From: Cephalothrix spiralis
Lineage: Eukaryota > Nemertea > Palaeonemertea > Archinemertea > Cephalotrichidae
DNA length: 10,617 nt
Reading direction: 5' to 3'
Assembly (NCBI GenBank): GCA_032353305.1
Contig: JAUCNG010399033.1
Span: 1-10,617 of the forward strand
The notes below the pieces were generated by a model that did not search any database, was not told the DNA's origin, and saw only the letters and a program-made list of their open reading frames with translations. Positions 6,517 through 10,617 of this stretch are shown piece after piece; position 1 is the first letter of the stretch; every line of letters starts with the position of its first letter. A program made the translations under genes and the position numbers.

Positions 6517-9500
6517 CTAGAAAATACAAATAATAATTTTTCAATTGTAGCTGAAGGTAGAAAAATTAAAATCTTAATGCAACCAAAATTATGTAAATAT
6601 GCATTTGTAGATTAAAAATTCTATATTTCCCAATGTGTATATTTGCAATTCCTATTTTACATGTTACGGAAATTGCCGAGGATGTTTTGGGCATTCAAAT
6701 TGTATGAATTTCTAAGACATTTTACATATTTTAAGAGAAATTTTTATGTGATTTTTTGAGATTTTCTGGCAATTTATGATAATATTTGTGAAATTTCTAG
6801 AACAAAAAATTAAGTGTGGGATCGGGATGCGGTTTAATTTTATTGAATCCGAAAGGAGATTATACTAAAGTTGAAACAGAGCGACACGCGATAAGTGCTT
6901 GCACTTTTTTGTCAATCTGTCTTGAAAATAAAGTTTATAAAAAAAAAAATAAATAAAAATAAAAAGAGTTGAAACTAAAGAAAAGAATGGAAGGAACTAT
7001 TTTTATTTATTTTTTGAAAATCACAAAACAATCAATTCAAATTGCTTTATTAATTCCTGATATCATCTTATCAACATTTAGTATGATGAACAAAAAATAT
7101 ATCTTTCCTGCGTTTTAGTTTTAAAGCTACCGGCCTGGCTCAAGCGAGATAATTACGCGACGGGAGATTACTGTTTCGAGCGAGACTAATTTATAAGACT
7201 CAATTAATATTATCAATGTTACGATCAAACTATGTTATCCAAGTCCCATATAAAACCTTTCTTAAGGCAGAGTTGTAGTATGGTCTATTTATATGCACTT
7301 GAATTTACTTCAAGCGATAACTTTTACTGACCGGTGGATAATTGATTTAACAATCATAAAGCACTTGAGAGTTGTTGAAATTACAACAGCGGTATATTTG
7401 TAGACTATATTGCAACTGATCCATCAGATTTGGCCATATCTCCTTGGATAACATTGGTTGATCCACATTGATATTATGCTTACCCTTGTAATGCTGATAT
7501 GCCTAATACACGGCAATCCCGCCTATCTATTTTATTGGCACTTTCTTTGAACACTTCTTTCACCTCTTGTACAGATAAATGACCCTAGAGTGGAAAAAAA
7601 TATACATAAGTTATAGAATGTATCCCAATAAAGGGGAGCCGTCTTGATTATGACTTAATAATGACTGCAAGAAATATAACCGTAAGTGCATGGCCTGCTC
7701 TTGTACTAAATGAGTTTATTTTCAATTGATTCACTTTATCAAATCATTGTAAATCAAATAAGAATTTTTTTGCTTGGTTTACGGACAAACTTTGCAAAAT
7801 AAATCCCGCTGACGGCAGCGGTAAAATAAAATGTTAAAGACTTTTTAAAAAATCACGTCGGCGCTAAAAAAACAAAAAAATAATAATAATTCGGTCCAAC
7901 TTTTCAAAAAATTATATTCTGAGTATAATTTGACCTATTTTACTGATAAAATGTTGAATAGAACATTTTAATATCCCATATAATATTCATTCCGAGTGAG
8001 TGAGTATTTCCGACGCTGTCCGAAAAATCCGTCGGCGGCAATTTTTTTTTACCCCGACGTGTTTTTTTTATTCGACGGCTGAGTAACAAAAAACATTATT
8101 GATGTTCGAAAAGTCTATCGGCGGCGGGGAAAAAATGATTGTTATTTCTATTTTTCGGAAATTTTCACCAGTGGGATCCGTAAAATTTAAAAAAGGCATC
8201 AGAGGAGAAGAATTATTGTATATTCCAGGAATCGGGAAAGTCTGTTAATTTATAATATTTTCGGTGAAATTAAAGGATCTATGGGAAAATCAAAGTAGCC
8301 CACTTGCTTATGAAAGGGTTTGGCACGTTTGGAAGGGAGACCATTAAGATAATTCATAATTAAATGACGATTAGACCTAATCAGATGGTTAATTCTCGAG
8401 CAAGCAGAACGTCTGTGTCTACTTCGAAAAGTCCATATTACGCCCGTCTTATAAGTGAAATGGCTTTGTTCGTGAAACCCGCATCTAATCTTCGAATGAA
8501 CCGATCCCAAAATTTGTCGGTGGAGACCTATTTAGATGAGACCATCGTCCACTATACGACCAATTTTTGAGGGTAACGAAAAACTGAGCGACATATTTTC
8601 CCTTGAGCCTTTCCGCTGTGAGTAAGGATAAAAACCCAAATGGTGACAGTTTCATTACTTACCTCAACGTCTTGTTTATTGACTAATATCATAAGAGGAA
8701 CTCCTTCAAGGGTGTCACTAGCGATCATTTTTTCTGTAAAGAAAAAATAATAGAGAATCATTAGACAGTCATCTAACTTCTTGAAATATTAGAATAAATA
8801 AATAAAATTTATAGTGCTAGATTGACTGAAATTTAGAAAAAGTATTCTTATTGTATGTATTTTACGTCACAAAAAAAATCTCATATTTCCCACCATAATG
8901 ATTTATGCTAGTGAAAAACAGCCAGATGACGTCATATTGTGACTTAATTATGAATTGACCATATCGCTGCTAGTGATCAATATTGAGACCATGGTATCCT
9001 CTTCGTAGCTCCATTAGTTATGAGTGCAGATCGGTTCATAACTAATGGAGCTACGATGATTCTCCCGAAGAAACTATGGTCTCATTTTGCCAACCCTAAA
9101 TCCCATACTAAATCGAGAGTCACTCTAAAATTAATCTGGAATATTTCAAGTGCATTTCAATTTTTCATAAAAAAATTGCAAATAGTAAATTGAATACAGA
9201 TTTGAATCTGTTTTATTCGGGAGAGAATGCAATTTTCTCAAATTAATATGTTTTCCTTAATATGTGAAAAAACGAGAGAGAGAAAAATTGTAAACTGTAT
9301 GCTAGTGATGGTCTTCTTTTACAAATATATAAATTTGGTGCAAAATCTATCTAACAACAAATGAGCTGTACTTAAATATCCACAAAGGACCAAAAATTTA
9401 AATTTACCAAAATGAACGTCCTTTCTCAAAAATGTGATTTTTTAATGATTTTTTTTAAATTTGTTTAAATTTCTTATTCAATTTACTATTTAAAAAAAAA

Positions 9501-10128
9501 ATTGAAAAGCACTGAAAATATTCCAGATTAATTTTAGTTTTGAACCTATCTGCACCAAATCTGTTTTATTCGGGAGAGAAGACCATGTTCTCGAAAACGT
9601 ACTTTCTGCACTTATTAAAATATTCATAGTTATCTTCTGGCAGTTTTCCATAATATTGGGACACACTGTATAATCATAGTCTTATAGATTACTAGTACTA
9701 GTAGTCCCCGTGAGAGTTTGTAATCACGCCGCAGAATTTGCGGGAATTTGTTTTGGAAAATCGGAGCCTAAATCAAACGGATATAACAGCTTAAAACATA
9801 GATTTAAATTAAAACAATTTGTTATCGGATGTAATTACATATCTACAACACAGCTCTTTGGTAAATTGAACTTCAGCTTAATTTGAAATTACTTTTGTTT
9901 CTGCAACGACTGTTGTGACATACAGAATTTCAAATTAATGACATTATACCATTTTAGATGCCTTATATTGTAATAGAAGCTAACTAAACAGGCTACAAGA
10001 TAACATTAAATAAAACAAAAAATTAATGAAGTATTCAAAATCTCACCAAACGCTTCCCTTGATTCCTCTAGTCGTTCTCTATCAGTCGAATCTATCACAT
10101 ATATTACAGCATGACATTCAGCATAATA
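6426..10128 (-). CDS. ARFRP1: ARF-related protein 1 (ARFRP1), C-terminal four coding exons
   Basis: Read on the minus strand, exons 10128-10047, 8733-8663, 7584-7484 and 6516-6426 join in phase (82+71+101+91 bases) into 114 residues plus TGA. The protein matches the second half of animal ARFRP1 (about 200 residues): YYAECHAVIYVIDSTDRERL, the guanine-specificity motif NKQDVE, RRDC, the base-contacting ISAL segment, GIEWV and a C-terminus ending QKDIT. ARFRP1 (Arl3p in yeast) is an Arf-family GTPase of the trans-Golgi network that acts upstream of ARL1 and golgin recruitment. The P-loop, switch regions and the initiating Met lie beyond the right edge. The visible motifs and splice sites are intact, so the gene appears functional. 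It converges on the J-domain gene with about 2.8 kb between the stops. Confidence 0.93.
6517..7483 (-). other. ARFRP1: ARFRP1 intron before the last exon
   Basis: This intron of 967 bases is AT-rich and contains the poly(A)-tailed insertion at 6869-6975. I see no other gene or RNA in it. Confidence 0.75.
6869..6975 (+). mobile_element. Short retroposed fragment with poly(A) tail and 9-bp target duplication
   Basis: An 89-base insert (6878-6966) has AATAAA at 6927-6932, followed after six bases by an A-rich tail (6939 to about 6965). AGTTGAAAC flanks it on both sides (6869-6877 and 6967-6975). Polyadenylation signal, tail and duplication together are the signature of LINE-mediated retroposition of a 5'-truncated transcript end. 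The source transcript is not recognised. Confidence 0.6.
7484..7584 (-). CDS. ARFRP1: ARFRP1 exon with the SVQEV helix and ISAL (G5) motif
   Basis: The minus-strand acceptor is TTTCCACTCTAG and the donor is GTAAGC. The exon encodes 33 residues (GHLSVQEVKEVF, then NKIDRRDC, then ISALQ) plus two bases of a split Gly codon. The aligned human segment is LSIPDIKTAF...IGRRDC...CSALTG. The gene was too broken by introns here to show as a long open frame. Confidence 0.92.
7585..8662 (-). other. ARFRP1: ARFRP1 intron with GC-rich motif cluster
   Basis: This intron of 1078 bases holds a cluster of CGTCGGCG-like motifs (7800-8130) and a less AT-rich stretch (8250-8570). That stretch is open on both strands for 68-86 codons but gives no recognisable protein. 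I support no gene here. Confidence 0.7.
7808..8128. repeat. Cluster of CGTCGGCG-like motifs in AT-rich sequence
   Basis: CGTCGGCGC (7856-7864), CGTCGGCGGC (8030-8039), CCCCGACG (8052-8059, inverted), CGACGG (8073-8078, inverted) and ATCGGCGGCGGGG (8117-8129), with GCTGACGGCAGCGG at the left, lie in otherwise A/T-run sequence. Parts of 7854-7871 and 8051-8070 are inverted relatives (CACGTCGG with T/A runs). This may be the remains of a foldback element. Confidence 0.4.
8663..8733 (-). CDS. ARFRP1: ARFRP1 exon with the NKQD guanine-specificity motif
   Basis: The minus-strand acceptor is TTCTTTACAG and the donor is GAG|GTAAGT. The first two bases complete the Glu codon from the previous exon, giving EKMIASDTLEGVPLMILVN and then KQDVE. 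NKQD contacts the guanine base. The Met in this exon is internal. Confidence 0.93.
8912..9670 (-). mobile_element. Mariner-type MITE, copy B, rearranged
   Basis: The right end, on the complement, begins TACAGTGTGTCCCAATATTA and is followed by a TA flank (9671-9672). Its outer blocks (8912 to about 9003, and about 9300-9670) match copy A in reverse orientation, while the block at about 9024-9205 matches copy A in forward orientation. The left terminus lacks the outer 20 or so bases of the inverted repeat. The right end has lost a segment around TGACGTCA. At about 759 bp it is longer than copy A. Confidence 0.75.
9004..9055. repeat. Perfect 20-bp hairpin inside MITE copy B
   Basis: CGTAGCTCCATTAGTTATGA (9004-9023) is exactly complementary to 9036-9055, with a 12-base loop. 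It marks the junction between oppositely oriented MITE segments. Weaker pairing continues outward between GAGACCATGGTATCC and ACTATGGTCTC. Confidence 0.85.
10047..10128 (-). CDS. ARFRP1: ARFRP1 exon encoding YYAECH...REAF
   Basis: On the minus strand the acceptor TTTTTTTCTAG lies just above 10128, and the donor GTGAGA lies below 10047. The exon encodes 27 residues and one base of a split Glu codon. YYAECHAVIYVIDSTD is the diagnostic segment after the switch II region (human: YYAECHGVIYVIDSTD). The preceding exon, with WDLGGQE, was not found in 10129-10617. Confidence 0.93.
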
Positions 10129-10617
10129 CTAGAAAAAAATTGAATAATTGAAAACTACATTATTCAATAAATGATTGTTTAAATAACTATATACTAGCCA
10201 ACGAAGCACTTTTGAATCAATGACAACGTAGGTAAACTAGCACAAATAGAATATAGAGTGTGTCCAGATATTATTTTTAAAAAAAGATGACGTCATATTG
10301 AGACTTAATTATGAATATTTTAATAATTGCAAAAAACTTCTCTTTCGAGTTAAACATATTTGGTACAGATCGGTTCATACCTAAGGGAGTTACGATGATT
10401 CTCCCGAACGACCTCTGGTTTCATTTGCCCATACTAAATCGCGACAATGCTGTTTTCAATCACTCTAAAACTAATCTGGAATAATTTCAGTGCATTTCAA
10501 TTTTTAATAAATTTTGTTGTGAATAGTAAATTGAATACTTAGAAATTTAAAAAAATACGCCACTGGCGCGACGGAGCTCACTTGGAAATGACTCCTAGCG
10601 GCGTAAATATGAACTTA
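10129..10617 (-). other. ARFRP1: ARFRP1 upstream intron (partial)
   Basis: This is the intron upstream of the YYAECH exon, running off the right edge. Most of it is the third MITE copy. No WDLGGQE-type exon is visible. Confidence 0.7.
10254..10552 (+). mobile_element. Mariner-type MITE, copy C (left part)
   Basis: The left end reads TAGAGTGTGTCC with a TA before it (10252-10253). It then has GATGACGTCATATTG, the CAGATCGGTTCATA block and GTGCATTTCAATTTTTAATAA, in the same order and orientation as copy A. Similarity fades after about 10552, where a GC-richer sequence (CGCCACTGGCGCGACGG) begins. The copy is therefore truncated or interrupted, or it continues outside the window. Confidence 0.7.

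Larger units (their letters stand above)
8734..10046 (-). other. ARFRP1: ARFRP1 intron with rearranged MITE
   Basis: This intron of 1313 bases is mostly occupied by the mariner-type MITE copy B (8912-9670). The remaining flanks are AT-rich with nothing recognisable. Confidence 0.75.

Noticed and set aside
10129-10617. Search for the ARFRP1 exon with WDLGGQE and the P-loop
   Set aside because: No matching codons on the minus strand were found. The region is mostly MITE copy C, so the exon must lie outside the window.

Overview
The window looks like nuclear DNA of an invertebrate animal. It is AT-rich, its coding blocks are short and bounded by GT/AG splice sites with pyrimidine-rich acceptors, and its introns and intergenic space are full of small inverted-repeat elements flanked by TA. 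One gene is a clear ortholog of the animal small GTPase ARFRP1. I cannot name the species.

Left third (1-3628, + strand): four exons, joined in phase, encode the last 398 residues of a helical, TPR-like protein that ends in a J domain with an intact HPD motif. Its 5' end lies off the left edge. The first intron carries a partial copy of the preceding exon. That copy can be read as an in-frame 114-base cassette exon. The last intron holds a 544-bp foldback element.

Middle (3629-6425): non-coding space between two convergent genes. It contains an inverted-repeat element (about 3992-5210) with a second, TA-flanked element (4108-4660) nested inside it, and a shorter inverted-repeat block (5511-5870).

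Right part (6426-10617, - strand): the last four coding exons of ARFRP1, 114 residues plus stop, phased perfectly across three introns. The N-terminal exons lie beyond the right edge. Its introns hold a small poly(A)-tailed insertion with a 9-bp target duplication, a cluster of CGTCGGCG-like motifs, and a rearranged copy of the mariner-type element seen in the middle region. A third copy lies near the right end.

The two genes share no evident pathway; their convergence looks like ordinary gene order. The most interesting signals are the TPR/J-domain protein with its possible new cassette exon, and the family of nested and rearranged foldback elements.
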